Shown: positions 16,348 through 25,102, counted from the first letter of the stretch. The stretch is 64,000 bases of DNA from Streptomyces nigra (GCF_003074055.1 NZ_CP029043.1:62001-126000); one strand, 5' to 3'. Numbers and translations: made by a program. Notes: generated by a model from the letters alone, not told the origin.

Positions 16348-19044
16348 TCAGCGCAGTCGGCGCAGACAGGGGTCCTGCGGCCGACGGGGCAGCAGGCGTA
16401 TCCGCGCGTCGAGAACGGTGATCCCGCCGGGTGTGGCGAGGACCGGGTTGAGATCGGCCTCGGCGAGCTGCGGCAGGTCCACGGCCATCCGGGACAGCCG
16501 GTGGAGTACCCGCTCCAGCCCCTCCAGGTCGACGGGGCCGCCTCCTTGGGTGCCGAGGAGCAGGGGGGCGCAGCGCGGGGCGGTGATCAGGTCGTGCACG
16601 TCCTGACCGGTGAGCGGTGCGAGGCGGGCGGCGTGGTCGGCGAGCACCTCTGTCGCCGTGCCTCCCAGGCCGAAGACGACGAGGGGGCCGAAGACGCCGT
16701 CCTGGACGACGCCGGCGAACAGCTCGGTGCCGCGTGGTGCGAGCGGCTGGACGACGACTCCGGTCATGAGTCCTTCGAAGCGGGTCCGCAGGTCCTGGAA
16801 GGCCGCGCGTACCTGGGCCTCGTCGCGCAGGTCGAGGTGGACGGCGCGCTGGAGGCTCTTGTGCACGAGTCCGGGCCAGTGCGCCTTGAGGACCACGCGG
16901 CCGTCGTCGCCGCGCAGCTGTTCGGCGGCGCGTACGGCGTCGTCCTCCGTCTCGGCCCAGGCCCAGGGCTGCTGAGGGATGCCGTAGCAGGAGAGGAGTT
17001 CGGCGCAGGCACGCGGCTCCAGCCAGCCTCCGTCCGGCTGCCGGGCGAGGAAGTCGTCCGCCAGGGCGTGCGCGCGGGAGGTGTCGACGTCGTCCGCGTC
17101 CGGCACGGTGCCGACGGGCCGGGCGAGCCAGGCGGCCCGCCGGGCGGCGTGGGCCAGCGCCCGTGCCGCCGCCTGCGGTTCGGCGTACGAGGGGATCGCC
17201 TCGCCGTCGGTGACGGGCAGGAGGGTGACCGGCACGTCCTGTTCCAGGCGTACGACGACGACGGGCTTCGCCCGGCGGCCGGGGCCGCGGGTGAGGGCCC
17301 GGCCCAGGTCGTCGCCCGTCGCGGCGGCGACCGCGGTGGGGACGAGGGCCACCAGGACCGCGTCGACGGACGGATGGGCGGCGAGCCGCTCGACGCAGGT
17401 GCGCAGCGCGTCCTCGGTCACGGCTGCGGTGGCGTCCACGGGATTGCCGACGCTCGCTCCGGCGGGCAGCAGGGCGAGCAGACGGTCGGCCAGTTCGGGG
17501 CTGGGCGGGTTGAGGGTCAGACCGGCTTCGGCGCAGGCGTCGGCGGCCAGGACTCCCGCGCCGCCGGCGTTGGTGAGCACGGCGACGCGGGTACCGGCCG
17601 GCAGGGGCTGTGCGTGCAGCAGGGCGGCCGTCTCCAGCAGTTCGCCGACGGAGCGGGTCGCGATGACGCCCGCCTGGTGGAACAGGGCCTGACGGGTCAT
17701 CGTGCCGGTGGCCGCGGCGGCGGTGTGCGAGGCGGCGGCGCGGCGGCCGGCGTCGGTACGGCCGGCGTCGACGGTCAGTACCGGCATGCGCCGGGTGACG
17801 CGCCGGGCGGTGCGGGAGAAGGCCCGCGGATTGCCGAAGGACTCCAGGTGGAGCAGGGCGAGGTCGGTGCGGCCGTCGCTCTCCCACCACTGGAGCATGT
17901 CGTTGCCGCTGACGTCGTACTTGTCGCCGAGCGAGGCGAAGGTGGAGACGCCGATGCCCAGCCGGGACAGTCCCTCCAGAAAGGCGATGCCGATGCCGCC
18001 GGACTGTACGGCGACCCCCGCGGTTCCGGCGCGGGGGTGTGCGGCGGCGAAGGTGGCGTCGAAGCGGTAGCCGGGGGCGGTGTTGGCCACGCCGAGGCAG
18101 TTGGGGCCGACCAGACGCATCCCGTGGGCCCGGCAGGCGGTGAGCAGGGCATCGGACTGCTCCGTGTCCAGTCCGGCGGAGACGACGACGAGGGCGCGTG
18201 CGCCCGCCTTGCCGCACTCCTCGGCGACGGCCGGCACGGTCCGGGCAGGGCTGGCCACGACGACCAGGTCAGGGGCGACGGGCAGGGCGCCGACGGAGGG
18301 GTAGGACGGTACGCCGAGGATGGCGGTGGCGGCCGGGTTCACCGCGAACAGACGGCCGGTGAAGCCGTCCTCGTGGAGGTGGTGCAGCAGGGCGCGTCCC
18401 GCCGAGCCGGGACGGCGGCCCGCCCCGACGACGGCGATGGAGCGCGGCCTCAGCAGCGGCTCCAGGCTGGCCACGTCGGCGGTCCGTCCCCGGGCCTCCG
18501 AGGCCGCCAGGTAGGTCTCGTCGACGTGCAGGTCGATGGCGCAGTGCACCTCCGGGCCGTCGAACCGCCGGCTCGCGGCGAGACCGAGGTCGGCGAAGAG
18601 CCGCAGTACCTCGTGGTCGTCGCTGAGGGCGTCGGCGGTGAAGGCGGTGATGCCGTCGGTCCGGGCGGCCGAGACGAGGTGCTCGACGAGCAGGGTTCCG
18701 ACGCCCCGGTGGTGCAGGCCGTCGGCGACCGCGACGGCGAGTTCGGCGGTGTGCGGGGCGTCGTCGTCGGCGTGGTACTCGGCGAGGCCGATGACCTGTC
18801 CGGCGCGTTCGGCGAGCAGGGCCCTGTGTCCGGGCCGGGGCGGCGCGCACACGGTGTCCGCGGCCATGCCTGCGGAGCGGGAGCCGGCGGAGAAGAAGCG
18901 CAGGCGGCGGTTGTCCGGTGACATCTCCGCGTAGAGCCCCTCCAGTTGGTCGTGGTCCCCGGGCTCGACGGCGCGGATACGGACGGTGGTGCCGTCCGTG
19001 AGCAGTGCGTGGACCGCCGGGCGGTGTGGCGTGTCGTCCTTCAT
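16348..19044 (-). CDS. GNAT acetyltransferase fused to ADP-forming acyl-CoA synthetase
   Basis: 898 residues from ATG 19044 (GGAG upstream). Residues about 18-175 are a GNAT domain (acetyl-CoA loop HHRGVGTLLVEHL at 111-123). Residues about 195-660 are the CoA-binding and succinyl-CoA-ligase-like domains (RSIAVVGAGRRPGSAGRALL, VGPNCLGVAN, VQSGGIGIAF), and about 680-890 an ATP-grasp domain (CAELLSCYGIP, VVLKAHWPGLVHKS, ELFAGVVQDGVFGPLVVFGLGG). This layout is shared with protein acyltransferases of the Pat group. Unlike enteric Pat, the segment RRAAASHTAAA keeps a histidine (His440) at the phospho-histidine position of true ADP-forming acetyl-CoA synthetases, so it could make ATP from acetyl-CoA. 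It has a candidate DevR-type box upstream. Confidence 0.87.
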   Translation of the reverse strand: MKDDTPHRPAVHALLTDGTTVRIRAVEPGDHDQLEGLYAEMSPDNRRLRFFSAGSRSAGMAADTVCAPPRPGHRALLAERAGQVIGLAEYHADDDAPHTAELAVAVADGLHHRGVGTLLVEHLVSAARTDGITAFTADALSDDHEVLRLFADLGLAASRRFDGPEVHCAIDLHVDETYLAASEARGRTADVASLEPLLRPRSIAVVGAGRRPGSAGRALLHHLHEDGFTGRLFAVNPAATAILGVPSYPSVGALPVAPDLVVVASPARTVPAVAEECGKAGARALVVVSAGLDTEQSDALLTACRAHGMRLVGPNCLGVANTAPGYRFDATFAAAHPRAGTAGVAVQSGGIGIAFLEGLSRLGIGVSTFASLGDKYDVSGNDMLQWWESDGRTDLALLHLESFGNPRAFSRTARRVTRRMPVLTVDAGRTDAGRRAAASHTAAAATGTMTRQALFHQAGVIATRSVGELLETAALLHAQPLPAGTRVAVLTNAGGAGVLAADACAEAGLTLNPPSPELADRLLALLPAGASVGNPVDATAAVTEDALRTCVERLAAHPSVDAVLVALVPTAVAAATGDDLGRALTRGPGRRAKPVVVVRLEQDVPVTLLPVTDGEAIPSYAEPQAAARALAHAARRAAWLARPVGTVPDADDVDTSRAHALADDFLARQPDGGWLEPRACAELLSCYGIPQQPWAWAETEDDAVRAAEQLRGDDGRVVLKAHWPGLVHKSLQRAVHLDLRDEAQVRAAFQDLRTRFEGLMTGVVVQPLAPRGTELFAGVVQDGVFGPLVVFGLGGTATEVLADHAARLAPLTGQDVHDLITAPRCAPLLLGTQGGGPVDLEGLERVLHRLSRMAVDLPQLAEADLNPVLATPGGITVLDARIRLLPRRPQDPCLRRLR

Positions 19045-19137
19045 GGAGGTTCTCCTTCGAGCCGCTCGGGTTCTTCGGCCTGTCGAGCGTCTGTCACGAC
19101 GTCGGTCGCGGCCCAGGGACCGGCCGGGGGTGCCCGC

Positions 19138-19152
19138 GGGGCCGGTCGGCCC
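19138..19152. promoter_or_regulatory. candidate DevR/OsdR-type box
   Basis: GGGGCC-GGT-CGGCCC, 94 bases upstream of the GNAT/acyl-CoA synthetase start. Same arm spacing as the other island boxes but one arm shifted, so a weaker match. Confidence 0.45.
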
Positions 19153-19193
19153 CCGGTCTTGCGCCGGTCGTCCCGGGCGGCGGCTCCGGGTGG

Positions 19194-20057
19194 TCACGCC
19201 GTGTCGGGTACGACCGCGACCGGACAGGCGGAGTGGTGCAGGAGTGTGTGGGCGACCCGGCCGAGGCGGTGCCCGAACTGCCCGGGACGCCGTCGGCCGA
19301 CGACCAGCAGGTCCGCCTCGTGCGAGGCGGTCAGCAGCACGCGGCGGGCGGGGCCCTCGGCCGTGTGGCGGCGCAGGCGTACGTCCGCCGGAGCGTCGGC
19401 GAGCGCGGCCTCCAGTTCCTTGGCCGCCCGTTCCTCGTGCAGCCGCTCGGGTGTGCCGGCGAGCAGCGGGTGGTCGACCGGGTCGTGGGTGGGGCATCGC
19501 CATGCCCGTACCGCGTCCAGGGCGGCGCCGCGCCGCCGGGCCTCCTCGTAGGCGAAGAGCACCGCCGCGGTGGGTGCGTGGGCCACGCCGACGACGATGC
19601 GGTCACGCCGGCTGTCGGCGGCCCGGTTGTCGTGGTTCCCGCGGATCACGATGACCGGACAGTCCGCCGTGGTGGCCACGGCCAGGCTGACGGAGCCGAG
19701 CAGGAGGTCGGCGAGTTCGCCGCGCCCGCGGGAACCCACGACCACTGCGGAGGCGTGGCGCGCCTCGCGAAGGAGGACGTACTCCGGTTCTTCGGCCACC
19801 GCCGCGGTGGTGACGGCGAGGTCCGGGTGGTGACGACGGGCACGGCGGGTGGCGACGACGAGGTAGTCGTCGGAGGTGACGTGACCGGACGGCTTGCCGA
19901 GCTCTCGGGCCAGGGAGGCGCCCTCGTAGCGGTCCCAGCGGTAGGCATGGACGATCCGCAGGGGTACTCCGTGCAGGACGGCCTCGTCGGCCGCCCAGTC
20001 GACGGCCCGCAGGCTCGCCTCGGAACCGTCGACGCCGACGACCATGGGCAGCGGCAT
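19194..20057 (-). CDS. universal stress protein, tandem UspA domains
   Basis: 287 residues, two UspA domains. Domain one begins MPLPMVVGVDGSEASLRAVDWA and ends VVVGSRGRGELADLLLGSVS, with the G-x2-G-x9-G-S ATP-binding pattern. Domain two ends LLVVGRRRPGQFGHRLGRVAHTLLHHSACPVAVV; there Arg replaces the usual Ser after the last Gly. Start ATG 20057 lies only 5 bases after the alcohol dehydrogenase stop, so it is the third gene of an operon with that dehydrogenase and the Usp at 21127-22032. Confidence 0.9.
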   Translation of the reverse strand: MPLPMVVGVDGSEASLRAVDWAADEAVLHGVPLRIVHAYRWDRYEGASLARELGKPSGHVTSDDYLVVATRRARRHHPDLAVTTAAVAEEPEYVLLREARHASAVVVGSRGRGELADLLLGSVSLAVATTADCPVIVIRGNHDNRAADSRRDRIVVGVAHAPTAAVLFAYEEARRRGAALDAVRAWRCPTHDPVDHPLLAGTPERLHEERAAKELEAALADAPADVRLRRHTAEGPARRVLLTASHEADLLVVGRRRPGQFGHRLGRVAHTLLHHSACPVAVVPDTA

Positions 20058-20062
20058 CGTTC

Positions 20063-21085
20063 TCAGCCTCCCGCGGTGAGATCGAACACGATCCGGGCCT
20101 TCACCTGTCCGCCGAGGACCTCGTCGATGCACTCGTTGACGGCAGCCAGGGGCCGGGTCTCCTGAATGACCTTCGTGCGGCCTTCGGCGTGCAGTTGGAA
20201 GACCTCGGCGAGGTCCTGGCGGGTGCCGACGATGGAGCCGATCACGGAGGTGCCGTTGAGGACGGTGTCGAAGATCGGGACCTGGAGGGTGCCCTGAGCC
20301 GGCAGGGCCACCATGACCAGCTTTCCTCCGCGTCGCAGACCGGAGTTGACGGCGGCGAAGGCGTCCTGGTTCACCGCGAGGGCGAGGGCCGCGTGGGCTC
20401 CGCCGTGCCGCTTCAGTTCGGCGCCGACGTCCTGGGTGCGGGCGTCGATGACGATGTCGGCGCCGAGCTCCCGGGCCAGTTGCAGCTTGTCGTCGGTGAC
20501 GTCGATCGCGGCGACCCGTGCCCCGGCGATCTTCGCGTACTGCACCGCGAGGTGCCCGAGTCCGCCCACGCCCGAGATGGCGACGAGCTGGGCGGGCCCG
20601 ACCCCGGCGACCTTCAGTGCCTTGTAGGTGGTGACGCCCGCGCAGGTGAGCGGGGCGGCGTCGAGGGCGCTGACGCCTTCTGGCACGGGCTGGGCGAAGT
20701 CGGCCCAGGCCAGCATCTTCTCGGCGTACCCGCCGTCGCAGCCGTACCCGGTGTTGATCTGGCTCTCACACAGGGTCTCCCAGCCGGAGCGGCAGTGCTC
20801 GCACCGCCCGCACGCCTTGCCGAGCCAGGGCACGGCGACGCGTTGTCCGACGGCGAGGTGGGTGACGCCGTCGCCCAGCTTCGCGACCAGGCCGACGCCC
20901 TCGTGCCCGGGGACGAACGGCGGGGTGGGCTTGACCGGCCAGTCGCCGTGCGCGGCGTGGATGTCGGTGTGGCACAGCCCGGACGCCTCGACGGCCACGA
21001 GCACCTGACCCGGGCCGGGTTCCGGGTCGGGCCTGTCCTCGATGACCAGGGGCTTGCCGAACTCCCGGACGACCGCTGCCTTCAT
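20063..21085 (-). CDS. zinc-dependent alcohol dehydrogenase (AdhP-like)
   Basis: 340 residues of the medium-chain dehydrogenase family. Catalytic zinc ligands lie in GLCHTDIHAAHGDWP (Cys37) and PGHEGVG (His and Glu about 60-61); structural zinc cysteines in GKACGRCEHCRSGWETLC; the NAD-binding motif is ISGVGGLGHLAVQYAK. It most resembles propanol-preferring/ethanol dehydrogenases. In the middle of a Usp-Adh-Usp operon behind a pair of candidate DevR boxes, so it probably reoxidises NADH by reducing aldehyde under low oxygen, next to AdhE encoded elsewhere in the island. Confidence 0.9.
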   Translation of the reverse strand: MKAAVVREFGKPLVIEDRPDPEPGPGQVLVAVEASGLCHTDIHAAHGDWPVKPTPPFVPGHEGVGLVAKLGDGVTHLAVGQRVAVPWLGKACGRCEHCRSGWETLCESQINTGYGCDGGYAEKMLAWADFAQPVPEGVSALDAAPLTCAGVTTYKALKVAGVGPAQLVAISGVGGLGHLAVQYAKIAGARVAAIDVTDDKLQLARELGADIVIDARTQDVGAELKRHGGAHAALALAVNQDAFAAVNSGLRRGGKLVMVALPAQGTLQVPIFDTVLNGTSVIGSIVGTRQDLAEVFQLHAEGRTKVIQETRPLAAVNECIDEVLGGQVKARIVFDLTAGG

Positions 21086-21126
21086 GGTGCTGCTCCTTCT
21101 TCTGTGCTTGTCCTCGGTCTGCCGCG

Positions 21127-22032
21127 TCAGGCGTGCGCGACGACGGCGACGGGGGTGGTGGCGTGGTGCATGACCGCATGGGCGACGGCGCCGATGTGCA
21201 TGCCGAACGGGTTGCGGCGGAGGCGGCGGCCGACGACGACGAGGGACGCCTCGTGGGCCGCGTCGAGGAGGTGGTTGGCGGGGCTGCCGAGCCGGGAGGC
21301 CTCGGTCACCTCGACGTCCGGGTACTTCTCCCGCCACGGCCGCAGCACCTCGGTGAGGGCGGCGGCCCGCTCACGGCTCATCTCCTCGCGGGGGTCGACA
21401 CCGGCGGCCAGGCTGTAGACGTACGACGGCGGGAGGTTCCAGCCGGCGACGACGGTGAGCGTGGCCTCGCGGCGCCGGGCCTCGTCGAACGCGAAGGAGA
21501 GGACCGTGTCGTCGGGGTTCCCGGTGTCGAGGCCCAGGACGACGGGCCGGAAGCCGGTGGCGGCGGACGGGATGCCGGCGGGGTCCTTGACGTGTTCGTC
21601 GGCGGCCTGTTCGCCGGCCCGGACGAGAACAACCGGCACCTCGGCACGTGCGACCACCGACTGGCCGACGGACCCGAGCAGGAAGCCCGTGAGGCCGCTC
21701 AGGGCACGCGAGCCCAGCACCAGCAGTTCCGCGTCCCGAGAGGCTTCGAGCAGCGCCTCCGCCGGAGCCCCGGACCGCTGTTCGGTGATCACCTCGACGC
21801 CGGGGTGCCGGAGCCGCAGGCCCTCGGCGGCGTCCCGGGGGATCCGCTCGCTCCAGTGCTGGTGCGTCTCGGCGCCGAGGAGCGGGGCCTGTGCCATCGG
21901 CTCCGGGACCGGCTGCCACACGTGAAGCAGCCGTACCGGCACCTGGCGCAGCGCGGCCTCGCGGGCCGCCCACTCGGCGGCCGCCCGGCTTTCGGCCGAG
22001 CCGTCGAGTCCTACGGTGATCGTGCGGGCCAT
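21127..22032 (-). CDS. universal stress protein, tandem UspA domains
   Basis: 301 residues with two UspA domains: MARTITVGLDGSAESRAAAEWAAREA opens the first, LLVLGSRALSGLTGFLLGSVGQSVV carries its nucleotide loop; the second ends VVVGRRLRRNPFGMHIGAVAHAVMHHATTPVAVV. Start ATG 22032 is chosen over an in-frame upstream ATG (22053) because AGGAGGT stands 8 bases before it. First gene of the Usp-Adh-Usp operon; two candidate DevR boxes lie 64-98 bases upstream. Confidence 0.9.
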   Translation of the reverse strand: MARTITVGLDGSAESRAAAEWAAREAALRQVPVRLLHVWQPVPEPMAQAPLLGAETHQHWSERIPRDAAEGLRLRHPGVEVITEQRSGAPAEALLEASRDAELLVLGSRALSGLTGFLLGSVGQSVVARAEVPVVLVRAGEQAADEHVKDPAGIPSAATGFRPVVLGLDTGNPDDTVLSFAFDEARRREATLTVVAGWNLPPSYVYSLAAGVDPREEMSRERAAALTEVLRPWREKYPDVEVTEASRLGSPANHLLDAAHEASLVVVGRRLRRNPFGMHIGAVAHAVMHHATTPVAVVAHA

Positions 22033-22095
22033 TCCGGCCACCTCCTGTGTCATCGGTTCTGTTCTCAGCGTCTCTTCGGGCGTTCCCGGGGGGCA

Positions 22096-22130
22096 GGGGC
22101 CTGTGGTCCCGGAATGGGGCCGACGGTCCC
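22096..22130. promoter_or_regulatory. tandem candidate DevR/OsdR-type boxes
   Basis: GGGGCC-TGT-GGTCCC (22096-22110) and GGGGCC-GAC-GGTCCC (22116-22130), both nearly perfect inverted repeats. Their centres are exactly 20 bp apart, two helical turns. They precede the Usp-Adh-Usp operon on the minus strand. Confidence 0.7.
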
Positions 22131-22140
22131 TGCCGGCAGG

Positions 22141-22174
22141 CTGGTGGGGCGGGTCCCTGAGTGGTCCCGCCCCA
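22141..22174. terminator. GC-rich hairpin terminator
   Basis: CTGGTGGGGCGGG pairs with CCCGCCCCAG across a short loop, 10-45 bases past the stop of the DoxX gene. The same hairpin, with a perfect 13-bp stem, occurs in the duplicated copy at 42641-42676. No T-run, as is common in Streptomyces. Confidence 0.55.
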
Positions 22175-22184
22175 GGAGTCGTGT

Positions 22185-22811
22185 TCAGCGCAGCCACGCG
22201 TGGTCGCGGACGACCGGCAGCCTGGCCCACCACCGGCCCAGACCCAGCGCGTCACCCGCCGACACCACGGCCAACACGATCAGCACCACCGCGTACACCA
22301 CGTGGTAGTCGGCGAACGGGTTCGTCGACATGCTCGCCGACCCGTCCGACAGATGCCTGGCCGGCGGCCACTCCGCCACCCACATCAACGCCATCATCAC
22401 GCTCCCCGCCACAGCGGCCAGACGCAGCGCCACCCCCGCCGTCAACGCCAGCCCGATCCCCAGCAGACCCAGCATGAACAGCCCATCCGCCCACGCCGCC
22501 CCCGCCCACGCATGGAACGTCGACTCCATCGGACCGACCGCCACATGCCCCAGGAACCCCTCCGTCGGCGAACCCCCGTCGACCCAGCCCTTCCCGGACG
22601 CGGTGGCGTAACCGAACCCGAACGTCTTGTCCAGGAACGCCCACAGGAACACGAACCCCATCAGCACCCGGGCCGACGCGAAGACATAAGCCCGAGCGGT
22701 GAGCACGTCGGCCTGCGAACTCGCCGCCCCCGTCGCGGAGGTCGCGCCGTTACGGCGGAACGACGGCAGACGGAAACCCGAACCACGGTGCGTGGACTGG
22801 TGCACGGCCAT
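22185..22811 (-). CDS. DoxX-family membrane protein
   Basis: 208 residues with a polar N-terminus of about 40 residues and four hydrophobic segments (around 45-65, 110-130, 132-150, 175-195). RVLMGFVFLWAFLDKTFGFGY is the typical DoxX opening, and HAWAGAAWADGLFMLGLLGIGLAL follows. The DoxX family is linked to quinone-coupled thiol or thiosulfate oxidation, but the substrate here is unknown. ATG 22811 is preceded by GAAGGAG. A candidate DevR box lies about 120 bases upstream. A truncated copy with the same promoter is at 42686-42929. Confidence 0.82.
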   Translation of the reverse strand: MAVHQSTHRGSGFRLPSFRRNGATSATGAASSQADVLTARAYVFASARVLMGFVFLWAFLDKTFGFGYATASGKGWVDGGSPTEGFLGHVAVGPMESTFHAWAGAAWADGLFMLGLLGIGLALTAGVALRLAAVAGSVMMALMWVAEWPPARHLSDGSASMSTNPFADYHVVYAVVLIVLAVVSAGDALGLGRWWARLPVVRDHAWLR

Positions 22812-22931
22812 GACTGACTCCTTCACAGAAGATCCGGCTGGTTCCGGACACCACTCACTCTCCCGGGCCCCACCCCCACGCACCCGACGCCGAAGGTCCA
22901 CACCCCGAAGGCTCAACAGCCCCGATCCACA

Positions 22932-22946
22932 GGGACCTTCGGCCAC
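22932..22946. promoter_or_regulatory. candidate DevR/OsdR-type box
   Basis: GGGACC-TTC-GGCCAC, upstream of doxX; the identical 15 bases recur at 43052-43066 before the truncated doxX copy. Confidence 0.55.
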
Positions 22947-22978
22947 CACGGAACGACAAGGCCGAACGGTGTCGGGCG

Positions 22979-22993
22979 GTGACCAGAGGGCCC
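22979..22993. promoter_or_regulatory. candidate DevR/OsdR-type box
   Basis: GTGACC-AGA-GGGCCC, a two-mismatch variant, 89 bases upstream of the Acg-like gene and divergent from the doxX box. Confidence 0.45.
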
Positions 22994-23081
22994 CTTACGC
23001 GCGCGGCGGCAGGGGCGAAGCCTGGGAAGGGTTCACCCATCAGCCCAGCCGTCCCTCGGACGTGGGCGGGAAGGAGTCCCG

Positions 23082-24059
23082 ATGTGCTCGTCGACACTCG
23101 ACGCCCGGGCCGTGGAGCGGCTGGTCGCGGCGGCTGTGGCCGCGCCGTCCCTGCACAACACCCAGCCCTGGCGCTTCCGGCTCGATACCGACACGCCCGC
23201 GGTGCACATTCACGCCGCCGCGGACCGGGCGCTGCGCCACACCGACCCGGTGGGACGGGCCGTGCACCTGTCGGTGGGCTGCGCGATCCTCAATCTGCGT
23301 GTCGCCGCCGCTCACTTCGGCTGGGAACCGGTGACCCGGCTGCTTCCGTGCCCGGATCGTCCCACGCTGCTCGCCACGGTCCGGCTCGCTGAGTCGGTGC
23401 GCGGCGCACCGTCGACCGGCTTGTACGAGGTGCTGTGGCGCCGGCACAGCAGTCGTCTCCCCTTCTCCGGGCGACCGCTGCCGTCGGGCCTGCTCGCCGA
23501 GCTGGCCCAAGCGGCCCATCTGGAGGGCGCTGTCCTGCGTTTCCCGGGGCGCGACGACACCGAACAGGTGTTGCGCGCCACGCGGGAGGCGGAGGGGCGC
23601 AACCGGGCGGACGCCGACCGCGCAGCCGAGAGCCGCCGACTCGTCAGTGGCCCGCACTCGCTGGGACTTTCGTCGGCGGCGGTGAGCCCGCAGGACGCGC
23701 TGGACCGCATGCCGATGCGGGACTTCGGGGCCCACCGGCACCCGGAGGTGCTGCCCGCCCGTGCCTTCGAGACTCATCCGACGCTCGCGCTGCTGTCGAC
23801 GGCACACGACCGGCGGGCGGACTGGCTGCGGGCCGGCCAGGCCCTGGAACACGTGCTTCTGCTGGCCACCTCTTGCGGAGTGCGCGCGTCGCTTCTTCAC
23901 CAGGCCATGGAGTGGCCCGATCTGCGCCGGGCCCTCGATGGTCTGTCTGCCGACGGTCCTCGCCTGTACACACAGATGGTGATCCGGCTGGGGTACGGGC
24001 CCGAGGGTCCCTCGTCACCGCGCCGCCCGGTCGAGGAGGTGGTGGAAGCCGACGTGTGA
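23082..24059 (+). CDS. Acg-like nitroreductase-family protein
   Basis: 325 residues. The N-terminal AAVAAPSLHNTQPWRFRL is the signature of the Acg (Rv2032) group of nitroreductase-fold FMN proteins, which are DevR-regulated in Mycobacterium tuberculosis and lack usual reductase activity. The C-terminal half has DWLRAGQALEHVLLLATSCGVRASLLHQAME, matching the FMN-fold helices. ATG 23082 follows GGGAAGGAG. Convergent with OsmC; a hairpin terminator separates them. In context a dormancy-regulon flavin-binding protein. Confidence 0.85.
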   Translation: MCSSTLDARAVERLVAAAVAAPSLHNTQPWRFRLDTDTPAVHIHAAADRALRHTDPVGRAVHLSVGCAILNLRVAAAHFGWEPVTRLLPCPDRPTLLATVRLAESVRGAPSTGLYEVLWRRHSSRLPFSGRPLPSGLLAELAQAAHLEGAVLRFPGRDDTEQVLRATREAEGRNRADADRAAESRRLVSGPHSLGLSSAAVSPQDALDRMPMRDFGAHRHPEVLPARAFETHPTLALLSTAHDRRADWLRAGQALEHVLLLATSCGVRASLLHQAMEWPDLRRALDGLSADGPRLYTQMVIRLGYGPEGPSSPRRPVEEVVEADV

Positions 24060-24067
24060 ACACACGT

Positions 24068-24109
24068 GCCGCCCGGTCCCGTCCTCGACGCGACCGGGCG
24101 GCGCTCTTT
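24068..24109. terminator. intrinsic terminator between convergent genes
   Basis: GCCGCCCGGTC (24068-24078) pairs perfectly with GACCGGGCGGC (24092-24102), followed by GCTCTTTC. It sits 9 bases past the Acg-like stop and can serve both directions. Confidence 0.75.
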
Positions 24110-24155
24110 CGAAGTCGCTCAGCGTGGGCACTCCGTCCCCCGTCCGCCGCGCGTG

Positions 24156-24824
24156 TCAGTCCGCGTCGACGTGCCCCTGTTCCACGGCCTGTGGCATCTC
24201 CGCGGGGTCCGGCTCGCATCGGACGTGCACCCGCATGTCGGGAGCGTCGGCCAGTGTGTTGCTCACCGTGCAGTGCGAGACCACCGCGCGCAGCGCGGGC
24301 AGCCGCTCCGCGGGCAGGGAGGGGGTATGGACGGTCAGCGACAGGGAGGCGACCCGTGGGGGGCGGTCGTCGGCCATGCGGAAGTCCGCCCGGACGGCCA
24401 GCCCGTCCCGGCTGAGGCCATGCCGGTCCAGGTACCGGCCCGCGTAGTGCGCGGTGCAGGAGGCCACGGACGCGACGAAGAGTTCCACGGGCGTGGGTGC
24501 CGTGTCCTTGCCACCGTCGGGCCGTGGCTGGTCGACGGTCAGGACGTGTCCCCGTACCCGCATTTCGAAGGCGTCGCCGACGACAGGCGTTACGTCGACG
24601 CGTCCGGCCGGCCCGTCTGGGGCGGGCTCCACGGCGGCTGCCTGGAAGACCAGCAGAGCGGCCAGGCGCCGCGCCTCCTCTGCCGTCAGCGACAGCCACG
24701 GGGCCCGGTCGTCGTGCGGGGCACGGGCAGTGTCCAGGACGACGCGTCCCATGGGAGCCGGGAGATCCTGGGGCGCGAGTCGAGTGACGTTGATGGTGCG
24801 TCCGCAGCGGCTGGTCATCTTCAT
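24156..24824 (-). CDS. OsmC-family peroxidase-like protein with N-terminal extension
   Basis: 222 residues. The OsmC domain occupies about residues 75-210 and keeps both redox cysteines, Cys123 in VASVASCTAHYAGRYL and Cys185 in VVSHCTVSNTL. OsmC enzymes reduce organic hydroperoxides. About 70 residues precede the domain, including APWLSLTAEEARRLAALLVFQAA, which I do not recognise; this is longer than usual OsmC. Start ATG 24824 has GGAAGG upstream. Candidate DevR boxes lie 147-181 bases upstream, before the hairpin repeat at 25036. Confidence 0.85.
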   Translation of the reverse strand: MKMTSRCGRTINVTRLAPQDLPAPMGRVVLDTARAPHDDRAPWLSLTAEEARRLAALLVFQAAAVEPAPDGPAGRVDVTPVVGDAFEMRVRGHVLTVDQPRPDGGKDTAPTPVELFVASVASCTAHYAGRYLDRHGLSRDGLAVRADFRMADDRPPRVASLSLTVHTPSLPAERLPALRAVVSHCTVSNTLADAPDMRVHVRCEPDPAEMPQAVEQGHVDAD

Positions 24825-24970
24825 GACGCCTTCCAGCCGGGTGCCTTGCCCTCGAGTCACAAGCGCTCGACGCGGCTGCTCCGCCCGCCCGAACCGGACC
24901 GGCGGGCCGGGCCGGCCCCGGTCGTCCGCCTCGGCACCTCCATTCGACCGCGGTCGCGGTCCGCCGTCAT

Positions 24971-25005
24971 GGGCCGGGGGACCCGCGCGCCGGGCCGATG
25001 GTCCC
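24971..25005. promoter_or_regulatory. candidate DevR/OsdR-type boxes
   Basis: CGGGCC-GAT-GGTCCC at 24991-25005 is a good match; GGGCCGGGGGACCC at 24971 is a weaker one centred 20 bp away. They lie between osmC and the kinase gene and most likely serve osmC. Confidence 0.5.
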
Positions 25006-25035
25006 GGTGCAGCCGTCGCCGTTCGGCAGGAGCCT

Positions 25036-25102
25036 CTAGGGTCTTTCGTTTGGATCAGCCCAGAGCCCGCGAGCCCGGCATGATCCAAACGAAAGGCCCT
25101 AG
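25036..25102. repeat. palindromic hairpin repeat, copy 1
   Basis: 22-bp arms (one mismatch) starting CTAGGGTCTTTCGTTTGG at 25036 and ending with its complement at 25102, around a 23-base loop. Same family as 36534-36597, whose loop is similar but inverted. Both ends carry CTAG. It lies just downstream of the sensor kinase gene and may also stop transcription. Confidence 0.8.

Noticed and set aside
15586..18921. Plus-strand open frame of over 1,100 codons.
   Set aside because: It is the antisense of the CBS-BON and acyl-CoA synthetase genes. Its composition is Gly/Val/Ala/Arg-rich with no motif; high GC makes the frame opposite third positions stay open.
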